A stretch of 5,407 bases of DNA from Candidatus Bathyarchaeota archaeon (GCA_018396395.1 JAGTQN010000087.1:1744-7150), one strand, 5' to 3'; positions 1 through 4,485 are shown, counted from the stretch's first letter. Notes: generated from the letters alone by a model not told the origin. A program made the numbers and translations.

Positions 1-434
1 ACCTTCAACTCTTCAGGGAGTTTGAACTCCCAAATCTTAGAAGAATTATCGAATTTGCTGATAAAAGGGGTATTCCAGTCCTCAAGCATTCCGATGGAAA
101 CCTTTATCCAATTATCGATGACATGCTCGAGGCTGGAATAAAGGGCCTTCATCCGATAGAGCCTGGAACCATGGATCTGGCTGACATTAAGCGAAGATAT
201 GGGAATCGCATCTGTCTTCTAGGAAACGTAGACTGTCGGTACGTTTTGCCCTTCGGCTCCGAAGAGGATGTGAGGAGGGATGTAAGAAGGTGCATAGATG
301 CAGCGGCGGAGGGGGGAGGCTTCGTCCTTACTTCGAGTAATTCCCTCCATGCTAACTGTAAGGTTGAAAACGTCTATGCCATGGTCGATGAAGCTAGGGA
401 ATATGGGAAGTATCCATTACGGGTAGGTCGATAG
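1..434 (+). CDS. Uroporphyrinogen decarboxylase / corrinoid methyltransferase-like protein (UROD family), C-terminal fragment
   Basis: The frame is open from position 3 to a TAG stop at 432-434, giving 143 visible residues. The start lies left of the window, and the internal ATG at 123 is not the start because homology continues before it. Family marks in order are a TIM-barrel strand ending in KHSDGN (about visible residues 31-36), then GLHPIEPG (about 52-59), RYGNRICLLGNVDC (about 69-82) and a C-terminal SSNSLH segment followed by a final helix. UROD-fold proteins either decarboxylate uroporphyrinogen III in haem synthesis or, more often in archaea and anaerobes, transfer methyl groups between corrinoid proteins and thiols. 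The HSDGN and PIEPG signatures point to the second, methyltransferase-like group, but the substrate cannot be read here. By my alignment from memory, the two Cys zinc ligands of MtaA/MtbA (HxC and a later Cys) are Asp and Asn here. The fold assignment is firm; the reaction is unassigned. A UROD of about 340-380 residues would place the start roughly 0.6-0.7 kb upstream. Confidence 0.9.
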   Translation, partial: LQLFREFELPNLRRIIEFADKRGIPVLKHSDGNLYPIIDDMLEAGIKGLHPIEPGTMDLADIKRRYGNRICLLGNVDCRYVLPFGSEEDVRRDVRRCIDAAAEGGGFVLTSSNSLHANCKVENVYAMVDEAREYGKYPLRVGR

Positions 435-543
435 GGGCGGAAAAGATAAAGATAGAAAGAAAGATAGGAATAGGAATAGTAAGGGATCGAGGACTGAGGG
501 ACTAAAGGATCCATTATGGAAAGCCTTAAAGGGAATTTGTAAG

Positions 544-603
544 TCTTCCGAACCGGAGGATCCTTAACAGATTCCCTTGGATGGTATACTTTCTCCCTTT
601 TTA
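544..603 (+). terminator. Candidate hairpin plus T-rich tract after the UROD-like gene
   Basis: A short stem at 544-560 (TCTTCCG, loop AAC, CGGAGGA, with one T-G wobble) is followed about 30 bp later by the pyrimidine run TTTCTCCCTTTTT (about 590-602). An 8-bp inverted repeat AAGGATCC (505-512) / GGATCCTT (558-565) encloses and overlaps the stem. Archaeal termination depends mainly on U-rich RNA, so the T tract is the stronger element. It lies about 155 bp after the stop codon, which would give a long 3' UTR. Confidence 0.3.
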
Positions 604-654
604 TATGCTCTGATCTTGAAAATTTTTTCTAAAACCTCTCAACCTTTAGCGGAG

Positions 655-662
655 TATATAAG
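655..662 (+). promoter_or_regulatory. Candidate archaeal TATA box upstream of an inverted repeat
   Basis: TATATAAG at 655-662 fits an archaeal TATA box. A start site about 25-28 bp downstream would fall at about 685-688, exactly at the left arm of the inverted repeat 686-722. No convincing gene follows except the doubtful small frame at 778-891, so the transcript could be a small RNA or the box could be accidental. Confidence 0.3.
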
Positions 663-685
663 AACGTAAAATTGTGAAAGAATGC

Positions 686-722
686 AACAAAACATTCCAT
701 TTATTTTTTCTAATGTTTTGTT
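686..722. repeat. Inverted repeat, 11-bp perfect arms
   Basis: AACAAAACATT (686-696) and AATGTTTTGTT (712-722) are exact reverse complements separated by 15 bp that are T-rich (TTATTTTTTCT). Two further pairs match beyond one mismatch (683-684 with 724-725). It could be an operator for a dimeric regulator, an RNA hairpin or a transcription stop. Its position at the predicted start site of the TATATAAG box favours an operator, which is inference. Confidence 0.6.
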
Positions 723-777
723 TCAGTTATGTTAAGAAAATCTGGCTTGCATAGGGCGTTTGGAATTGGGGGAAATC

Positions 778-891
778 ATGAAATGGAGAAGAACCACTAT
801 CAAAGTAATTGAAACATCAGGCATTTTTCGTGTATCGCATAACATGCACTTAAGTTACGCTTCCAAGGGTTGCTTACCTCCTTTAATATGA
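778..891 (+). CDS. Doubtful 37-residue small protein
   Basis: ATG at 778 opens a 37-codon frame ending in TGA (889-891). It begins MKWRRTTIKVIETSGIF and is basic and unremarkable. A purine-rich GGGGGA (768-773) lies 4 bp before the ATG and could act as a ribosome site, which is the main reason for listing it. The stop codon lies in the left arm of the inverted repeat 882-929. I recognise no family, and a frame of this length can easily arise by chance in a non-coding gap. Its candidate promoter would be the box at 655-662. Confidence 0.15.
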   Translation: MKWRRTTIKVIETSGIFRVSHNMHLSYASKGCLPPLI

Positions 892-929
892 AAAGGAAGC
901 CCCTTAATTAGGGATCAGCCCATATTAAA
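882..929. repeat. Inverted repeat, 9-bp perfect arms with an inner short stem
   Basis: TTTAATATG (882-890) and CATATTAAA (921-929) are exact reverse complements around a 30-bp centre. The centre contains a second stem, CCCT (901-904) / AGGG (910-913), with loop TAATT. The structure sits 89 bp before the permease start and just upstream of the AATCTAT cluster. It may be a terminator for a small upstream transcript, a regulator site, or a cruciform. Confidence 0.55.
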
Positions 930-939
930 TGTAAAATAA

Positions 940-990
940 AATCTATTTTCTATAGATTCCTATATATTATACATAGATAATCTATATTAT
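940..990 (+). promoter_or_regulatory. Compound promoter/operator of the phosphate permease gene
   Basis: This 51-bp block holds two identical TATATTAT boxes (963-970 and 983-990), exactly 20 bp apart. It also holds AATCTAT / ATAGATT half-sites: AATCTAT at 940-946, ATAGATT at 952-958 and AATCTAT at 979-985. These make a 7-bp inverted repeat (940-946 / 952-958) and an 8-bp one (TATAGATT 951-958 / AATCTATA 979-986). A 13-bp near-palindrome ATAGATAATCTAT (973-985) lies between the boxes. Start sites about 25-28 bp downstream would give leaders of roughly 25 or 6 nt before the ATG at 1018. A factor bound at 973-985 would overlap the second box and probably block polymerase, so phosphate-dependent repression is a reasonable but unproven guess. 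Confidence 0.55.
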
Positions 991-1017
991 CCTGTAGCAT
1001 AATCGTTCCCTTGAACG

Positions 1018-2043
1018 ATGAGCATTGTAGAAATTGTCCTCTTATTGGGATTCCTCCTTTCCTTCCTTATGGCTATAGCCCTTGGAGGAAACGATGCAGC
1101 TACGCCTACAGACTGTGTCGTAGGTGCGAGGATCCTAACCATCAAGAAGGCCATTTTGCTCTTCGCCATTTTCACGGCCATCGGAGCCCTAAGCCAGGGC
1201 TTTATGGTCATGAAAACCATAGGAACCGGCATCGTACCTTCGATAGATCTCCTTGGAGCCATCATCATCGTTCTATCAGCCTTTACATGGATCATGTTCT
1301 GTAATTTCTACGGTCTTGAGATATCCGTTACCCATTCGGTAGTTGGCAGTGTCCTTGGTTATGGAATGGCCTGCTACGGTACTGGAGGAATTCGTTGGGA
1401 CCTAATCCATATGGTCATCATAAGCTGGTTCTCATCCCCCCTATTGGCTATCTTCCTCGCTTTTCTTTTATACAAGCTCCTCGCCTCTACGATAGAAAAG
1501 TTCAATAGCCTAGGGAATGCTATGCCCTACGCCCTCATCCTAGCCCTTTGCTACTCAGCCTATGCCTTCGGAGCGAATGACATATCAAATTCGACTGGCG
1601 TCTATGTTACTGTTACGAAGATAGTCTTGGGCAATCCTCCCGAATACAATGTCATGATCCTTCTGGCAGCCTTTGGAAGCCTAGGGGTAGCCGTGGGGGG
1701 CTTCCTCCTAGGACCAAAGGTAATAGAAACCGTAGCCTTTAAAATCATAAGGCTCAGCATCTTGGGCGCTACTTCAGCGGAGCTTTCCAATGCTCTAACA
1801 GTCCATCTTTTTACAACCCTTTCTTACTTCTTTTTTGGCTATGGAATGCCCATATCAACATCCCTAGCCAGTGTGGGAGCCCTCGTTGGCGTAGGCCTCG
1901 CCAGCTATGGAACCTCCGGAATCAACAGAAGAACGGTTACGATACTTTCAATGGGATGGGTTGCTACAGTTTTTGTAACCGCGCTCCTAAGCTACGCTCT
2001 ATATTCCCTCCTCTTCCCTTATGTGGGACCTATCGTAGGATGA
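1018..2043 (+). CDS. pit: Pit-family inorganic phosphate permease
   Basis: This 341-residue, very hydrophobic membrane protein belongs to the phosphate transporter family PF01384 (PiT/PHO4), which imports phosphate with H+ or Na+. The family's internal duplication is plain. The first signature is GGNDAATPTD (about 23-32), and EISVTHSVVGSVLG (about 101-114) matches the xVSxTHxxxG element. The second signature is GANDISN (185-191), and GMPISTSLASVGALVGVG (about 276-293) is the second partner. About ten membrane segments are expected. The cytoplasmic linker between the halves (about 152-168) is short, as in prokaryotic members. The first copy departs from GANDxxN (Gly for Ala, Thr for the last Asn). 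ATG 1018 is the first start after an in-frame TGA at 1012 and no Shine-Dalgarno is visible, so a short-leader transcript is likely. The DUF47/PhoU-like gene 105 bp downstream is its usual partner. Whether the ion is H+ or Na+ cannot be decided. Confidence 0.95.
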   Translation: MSIVEIVLLLGFLLSFLMAIALGGNDAATPTDCVVGARILTIKKAILLFAIFTAIGALSQGFMVMKTIGTGIVPSIDLLGAIIIVLSAFTWIMFCNFYGLEISVTHSVVGSVLGYGMACYGTGGIRWDLIHMVIISWFSSPLLAIFLAFLLYKLLASTIEKFNSLGNAMPYALILALCYSAYAFGANDISNSTGVYVTVTKIVLGNPPEYNVMILLAAFGSLGVAVGGFLLGPKVIETVAFKIIRLSILGATSAELSNALTVHLFTTLSYFFFGYGMPISTSLASVGALVGVGLASYGTSGINRRTVTILSMGWVATVFVTALLSYALYSLLFPYVGPIVG

Positions 2044-2106
2044 ATGGAATGAGATGAGATGCCCCCTCTTTACGGAGGTTCTCTTCCTTTGGGCTAGGAA
2101 GTAAAA

Positions 2107-2117
2107 AAGCTTATTTT
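2107..2117 (+). promoter_or_regulatory. Candidate BRE/TATA promoter of the PhoU-like gene
   Basis: AAGCTTATTTT, preceded by an A run (2103-2108), lies 39 bp (box start) before the ATG at 2149. The predicted start site is around 2136-2142, leaving a very short leader. The same AGCTT(A/T) core appears before the next two genes. The 105-bp gap could instead simply lie within a pit transcript. Confidence 0.4.
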
Positions 2118-2148
2118 GCTAAAAGGTGCTTAAGTCTTTCTAGGAAGA

Positions 2149-2820
2149 ATGTTGTACAAGGGACATGCAAGCGTTTGGCTTGGAAGGAGAAGAGAAAGGG
2201 ACATTCTTAAGCTTTCTGAGGGGCATTTTAAAAAAATCATCGACTTAGCGACGCTTCTTAGGAACTTTATGAAAGCTTTCTTAGACAACAATCTTGAGGA
2301 AAAGGAAAAAATGTTCAAGGAAATTTTCAATTTGGAGCGTGAAGCCGACGATGTGAAGGAAAGCATTATCGTAGAGCTATCAAAAGGGCCCTTCCATCCC
2401 ATGGACAGGGAAGACATTATGAGGCTTATCCTAACCATGGATGATGTCGCTGACAATATCAAAGCAGCGTCGAGGAAGCTGATGTATGTGGATTCCTTGG
2501 AGATCCCTGATGATATAAAGAAGGACATCCTCGAGCTGACAAACATGGTTTTCAATTCGATAAAGAGGCTAGGGGAAGCCCTAAAGGCCCTTGTGGAAGG
2601 CTCGAAGGAGGTTTTAAAGCTTGCTGACAGCGTTGAGAGGGCGGAAGAAGCCATAGATGAGTTCCGGGTTGGCCTTATAGCTAGGGTCCTTAAGTGGGGG
2701 GAAGGGGCTCGAAGGATAAGCGTATTGCTTATGCTGAAGGAGGCCATCGAAAACCTAGAAGCTGCGGCCGATGGGACGGAGAATGTCGCCGACATCATAA
2801 GGGTTATCGTGGCTGGATAA
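2149..2820 (+). CDS. DUF47/PhoU-like phosphate transport regulator, Pit accessory protein
   Basis: This 223-residue, almost wholly helical, charged soluble protein fits PF01865 (PhoU_div/DUF47, about 210-220 residues). The metal-binding E/DxxxD motifs of PhoU-like helical bundles are present in both halves. The first half has EREADD (63-68) and MDREDI through MDDVADNI (85-104). The second half has EEAIDEF (166-172) and KEAIENLEAAADGTENVAD (197-215). Such proteins bind metal clusters and regulate or couple to Pit permeases, and here the gene directly follows one. Known family members act in the cytoplasm at the membrane. ATG 2149 is the first start after an in-frame TAA (2131). AGGAAG (2142-2147) is only 1 bp from it, so it is poorly spaced, and TTG 2152 would be spaced better but is a weaker codon. 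A nearly full-length antisense frame (2130-2798) is a composition effect. The family is sure; the exact regulatory mechanism is not. Confidence 0.92.
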   Translation: MLYKGHASVWLGRRRERDILKLSEGHFKKIIDLATLLRNFMKAFLDNNLEEKEKMFKEIFNLEREADDVKESIIVELSKGPFHPMDREDIMRLILTMDDVADNIKAASRKLMYVDSLEIPDDIKKDILELTNMVFNSIKRLGEALKALVEGSKEVLKLADSVERAEEAIDEFRVGLIARVLKWGEGARRISVLLMLKEAIENLEAAADGTENVADIIRVIVAG

Positions 2821-2929
2821 ACGTTTAACGTTCCGATAGAAGGCTCCTTGAAGCTTCTTCCTTGAAAAAGATTAAATAAAAAATCATTTCTTCTTCTCGC
2901 CTCATCTTCGAGAATCGTATAGCGATGGG

Positions 2930-2940
2930 AAGCTTTATCA
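2930..2940 (+). promoter_or_regulatory. Candidate TATA promoter giving a leaderless VTT-protein mRNA
   Basis: AAGCTTTATCA ends 21 bp before the ATG at 2962, and its TATA-like part begins 29 bp before it. Transcription would then start at or next to the ATG. No Shine-Dalgarno precedes that ATG and an in-frame TAA lies at 2950-2952, both fitting leaderless expression. A second AT-rich box (ATTAAATAAA, about 2871-2880) would give a longer leader. Confidence 0.45.
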
Positions 2941-2961
2941 TCTTCTTACTAAGTTATACCT

Positions 2962-3648
2962 ATGGTTGGCTTGAAGTCTCCGGCAAAGTTCGCCTTTACT
3001 TTAACCTTCCTTTTAGCTTCAAGCCTTTTGATCTACCTCTATTACGATAAGCTATCGCGCTTCTTCTTGGGAACGAATCCCTTCTTTCGGGGCCCCATCA
3101 TATTTTTCCTCTGCCTTTTGGGAGCCGTTTCTATCGTTTTTCCCGTTCCTTATACGGCCGTCATCCTCTGCCTATCGGCTAGGATACCTGAATTAAACCC
3201 CCTTGAGATAGCCCTCTGGGGAGGGTTTGGCTCCGGACTTGGAGAGTTTCTTGGCTGGGTCCTGGGGAGGAACTTCGAATCCCTAGTCCAAGATTCTATG
3301 TATGGAAGGAAGTTAAGGGCCTTCTCGAAGCTCATAAGTTCTGGAAGGGGGAAATGGCTTATACCCATCGCCATTATGGCCTTCGCCTATACCCCCTTGC
3401 CCGACGATGTCCTTTTCATCATCCTAGGTGCCGTGAATTATAGCCTTGCAAAGGCTATCATTCCATCGATCATCGGAAAGGCTGCTATGCTATACACGAT
3501 AGCATTCTTCGGCCAAACCATTGGTTCCTCCGTTTCCCTACTGCCTGATTGGGCTTTAGTGATCCTTACACTAGCCCTCGTTGCAGCATTCCTCATCTTT
3601 ATAGAAGCCATCGATTGGGAGGGGCTTGTGAAGCGCATCGCCGAATGA
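2962..3648 (+). CDS. DedA/VTT-family (SNARE-associated type) integral membrane protein
   Basis: The 228-residue protein has five or six hydrophobic segments: about 8-27, 44-72, 82-101, 132-158, 163-185 and 196-216. Marks of the VTT/DedA domain (PF09335) are GGFGSGLGEFLGWVLGR (87-103), the GxxxGExxG element with the Glu in a re-entrant or membrane helix, and TPLPDD (144-149) followed by a hydrophobic ILGAVNYS. After these comes a helix with GKAAMLYTIAFFG (172-184). Family members are proposed to move or scramble phospholipids or carrier lipids and to support proton-motive force. The substrate here is unknown. The plain DedA FxRxxPxxR motif is replaced by AFAYTPLPDD, a variant I associate with archaeal members. 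ATG 2962 is forced by the TAA at 2950. The gene lies 141 bp after the PhoU-like gene and 98 bp before mscL, on the same strand. A shared role with phosphate uptake is only guilt by association. Confidence 0.85.
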   Translation: MVGLKSPAKFAFTLTFLLASSLLIYLYYDKLSRFFLGTNPFFRGPIIFFLCLLGAVSIVFPVPYTAVILCLSARIPELNPLEIALWGGFGSGLGEFLGWVLGRNFESLVQDSMYGRKLRAFSKLISSGRGKWLIPIAIMAFAYTPLPDDVLFIILGAVNYSLAKAIIPSIIGKAAMLYTIAFFGQTIGSSVSLLPDWALVILTLALVAAFLIFIEAIDWEGLVKRIAE

Positions 3649-3681
3649 TCGATTTCAAGGGAGCAGGTCCGTAGCTAGGCA

Positions 3682-3704
3682 CTGTTCAAATAAAAAGAGA
3701 ACAG
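3682..3704. repeat. Short inverted repeat overlapping the mscL promoter
   Basis: CTGTTC (3682-3687) and GAACAG (3699-3704) are exact reverse complements around an 11-bp A-rich spacer. The right arm runs into the AGCTTAAAA box of the next gene, where the B-recognition element would sit. An operator is plausible, but 6-bp arms are weak evidence. Confidence 0.35.
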
Positions 3705-3717
3705 CTTAAAAATTTAT
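3703..3717 (+). promoter_or_regulatory. mscL: Candidate BRE/TATA promoter of mscL
   Basis: AGCTTAAAAATTTAT contains two overlapping AT boxes, CTTAAAAAT (3705-3713) and ATTTAT (3712-3717), 30-42 bp before ATG 3747. The predicted start site is about 3732-3742, giving a leader of roughly 5-15 nt. The box shares its AGCTT core with those before the two preceding genes. Confidence 0.45.
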
Positions 3718-3746
3718 CCATGTAAGGTTAACTTAATCTGATTGAT

Positions 3747-4121
3747 ATGTCTAAAGAAGATGAAATACTAGAAGAATTGAAAAGGATTAGACAACTGTTA
3801 GAGCCTAAACCCGCTCCTCCCCCACCACCTCCACCAAAAGGGTTAATGAACGAGTTTAAGGCCTTCATTTCACAATATCGAGTTATGGGGATGGCTGTTG
3901 CCTTTATTCTCGGTTTATATCTTGGAGCCCTAGTGCAGGCACTTGTTAACGACTTAATCATGCCCATAATCCAGATCGCCACACCCGGTATCAAATGGGA
4001 ACTTATTGAACTAGGGCCCTTCCGGGTAGGTCACTTCATAGGCGCCTTAATAACATTCATCATCGTAGCCTTTGTAATCTTCATTCTAGTGAAAATAACG
4101 AAAAAATGGGGAATAGAATGA
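3747..4121 (+). CDS. mscL: MscL-family large-conductance mechanosensitive channel with N-terminal helix and polyproline
   Basis: This 124-residue protein has a core that matches MscL (PF01741), a homo-oligomeric membrane channel that opens under tension to release solutes in osmotic downshock. MNEFKAFISQYRVMGMAVAFILG (about 34-56) is the amphipathic N-helix and the start of TM1. The pore-lining part is the Gly/Ala-rich GLYLGALVQALVNDLIMP (56-73). GPFRVGHFIGALITF (90-104) leads into TM2 (about 96-117). The family's C-terminal cytoplasmic helix bundle is missing and the chain ends in KITKKWGIE. Instead the N-terminus carries an extra charged helix (residues 2-19, EDEILEELKRIRQLLE) and KPAPPPPPPPK (21-31) ahead of the channel. 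This may be a rearranged oligomerisation bundle, which is inference. ATG 3747 follows an in-frame TAA at 3729 and no Shine-Dalgarno is seen. The gene faces a convergent neighbour 395 bp away. Confidence 0.9.
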   Translation: MSKEDEILEELKRIRQLLEPKPAPPPPPPPKGLMNEFKAFISQYRVMGMAVAFILGLYLGALVQALVNDLIMPIIQIATPGIKWELIELGPFRVGHFIGALITFIIVAFVIFILVKITKKWGIE

Positions 4122-4191
4122 TCATTAGCTTCCCTTCCATTCTTGATCGTAGAGTTTATGGAGATCGAGAAAATCGCTATTAATCAAGGAT

Positions 4192-4419
4192 ATGGCTAGT
4201 TTTCTTGAAGCCCATGGATGTGTCTCCATTGTCAGAGCAATAGATGCCATGATTAGAATTGACGAATTTTTACTGGTATTCTAATTTGACCAATCGGAGC
4301 CTTTTATCCCTTTATGAAAGCGTTCATTGTCGCCTCGCTTCTTTGGATGAAGTTGTCAGAATCTCTTTTGCCGCACACTGGTTTGTGGCAAAAAGAGATT
4401 CGGATAGCAAGAGCATTTA
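4192..4419 (+). pseudogene. Possible decayed BMC-domain (microcompartment shell) reading frame
   Basis: ATG 4192 opens 30 codons to TAA 4282-4284. The first half of a BMC domain (PF00936) can be laid on it without gaps. Against the remembered N-terminus of PduA, the residues E, G, A, D, A, M, L and V match at the expected spacing (visible as FLEAHG, then RAIDAMIR, then LLV), with conservative changes between them. The next frame (from about 4277) continues as YSNLTNRSLLSLYES and then LASLDEVVRIS. This loosely resembles the second half (VTVIVxGDVxxVxEA) and runs to a TAG at 4417-4419. The total of about 75 codons suits a single BMC domain with one frameshift. The second half is weak, no BMC partner genes are nearby, and a 30-codon match can be chance. 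Confidence 0.2.
4356..4404. repeat. Long imperfect hairpin between convergent genes
   Basis: The left arm (4359-4377, starting GAATCTCTTTTGCC) and right arm (4384-4401, ending GGCAAAAAGAGATTC) pair almost fully around a 6-bp loop CTGGTT. The exceptions are one extra A on the right and a GC bulge on the left. Past one mismatch, two more outer pairs form (4356-4357 with 4403-4404). Eleven consecutive outer pairs are perfect. It could be a two-way transcription stop, a processed RNA hairpin, or the remnant of a small inverted-repeat element. It is the strongest stem in the window. Confidence 0.7.
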
Positions 4420-4427
4420 GGAAATTG

Positions 4428-4441
4428 TAAAAACAAACATC
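4428..4441 (-). terminator. T-rich tract downstream of the beta-propeller gene
   Basis: Read on the minus strand this is a TGTTTGTTTTTA run, lying about 75 bp after the stop codon of the minus-strand gene (4517). It is followed, further along that strand, by the long hairpin 4356-4404. It is a reasonable U-rich stop signal, with no more than compositional support. Confidence 0.3.
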
Positions 4442-4457
4442 CATTCGCTATCCTACG

Positions 4458-4485
4458 TTTCTTTTACTTCCTATTTCCTTTATCC
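4458..4485 (+). terminator. Pyrimidine/T-rich tract, candidate plus-strand terminator
   Basis: Of these 28 bases, 25 are pyrimidines and 17 are T (TTTCTTTTACTTCC and so on). U-rich RNA promotes archaeal transcription termination. The tract lies well past mscL (about 340 bp) and just before the 3' end of the convergent gene, so it would protect that gene from read-through. Part of the evidence is position only. Confidence 0.3.

Larger units (their letters stand above)
435..1017. other. 583-bp intergenic region without a confident gene
   Basis: Both strands show only short frames here. Right after the upstream stop is a purine-rich tract (about 439-479, five pyrimidines in 41 bases) containing GATAGGAATAGGAATAG. 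Beyond it are a candidate terminator (544-603), TATA-like boxes, three inverted-repeat systems (686-722, 882-929, 940-986) and a doubtful 37-codon frame (778-891). AT content rises towards the permease gene. The length is unusual compared with the 98-141 bp gaps further right, and could hold regulatory DNA, a small RNA or a decayed gene. Confidence 0.6.

Noticed and set aside
872..880. ACCTCCTTT resembling the 3' end of 16S rRNA (anti-Shine-Dalgarno)
   Set aside because: Only about seven bases match and no other rRNA sequence surrounds it. Read on the other strand it is a Shine-Dalgarno-like AAGGAGGT with no start codon at a workable distance.
987..1304. Frames of about 100 codons on both strands over the start of pit
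   Set aside because: They overlap the certain permease frame, have odd His/Arg/Met-rich composition and no recognisable domain, so they are shadows.
2044..2148. A terminator hairpin between pit and the PhoU-like gene (CCTC/GAGG)
   Set aside because: Only four base pairs and no T-rich run follow, so it is not supported.
2130..2798. A 222-codon open frame antisense to almost the whole PhoU-like gene
   Set aside because: The translation is Ser/Phe-rich with no family marks, which is the expected mirror of a Glu/Lys/Leu-rich helical protein. The sense frame carries clear DUF47 motifs.
3728..3994. Minus-strand 88-codon frame opposite mscL with a polyglycine run
   Set aside because: The polyglycine is just the reverse complement of the proline codons in MscL.
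4314..4430. A 38-codon plus-strand frame (MKAFIVASLLWMKL...)
   Set aside because: No ribosome site or family, and it runs through the long hairpin. It competes with the frame that would continue the BMC-like reading, and neither is convincing alone.
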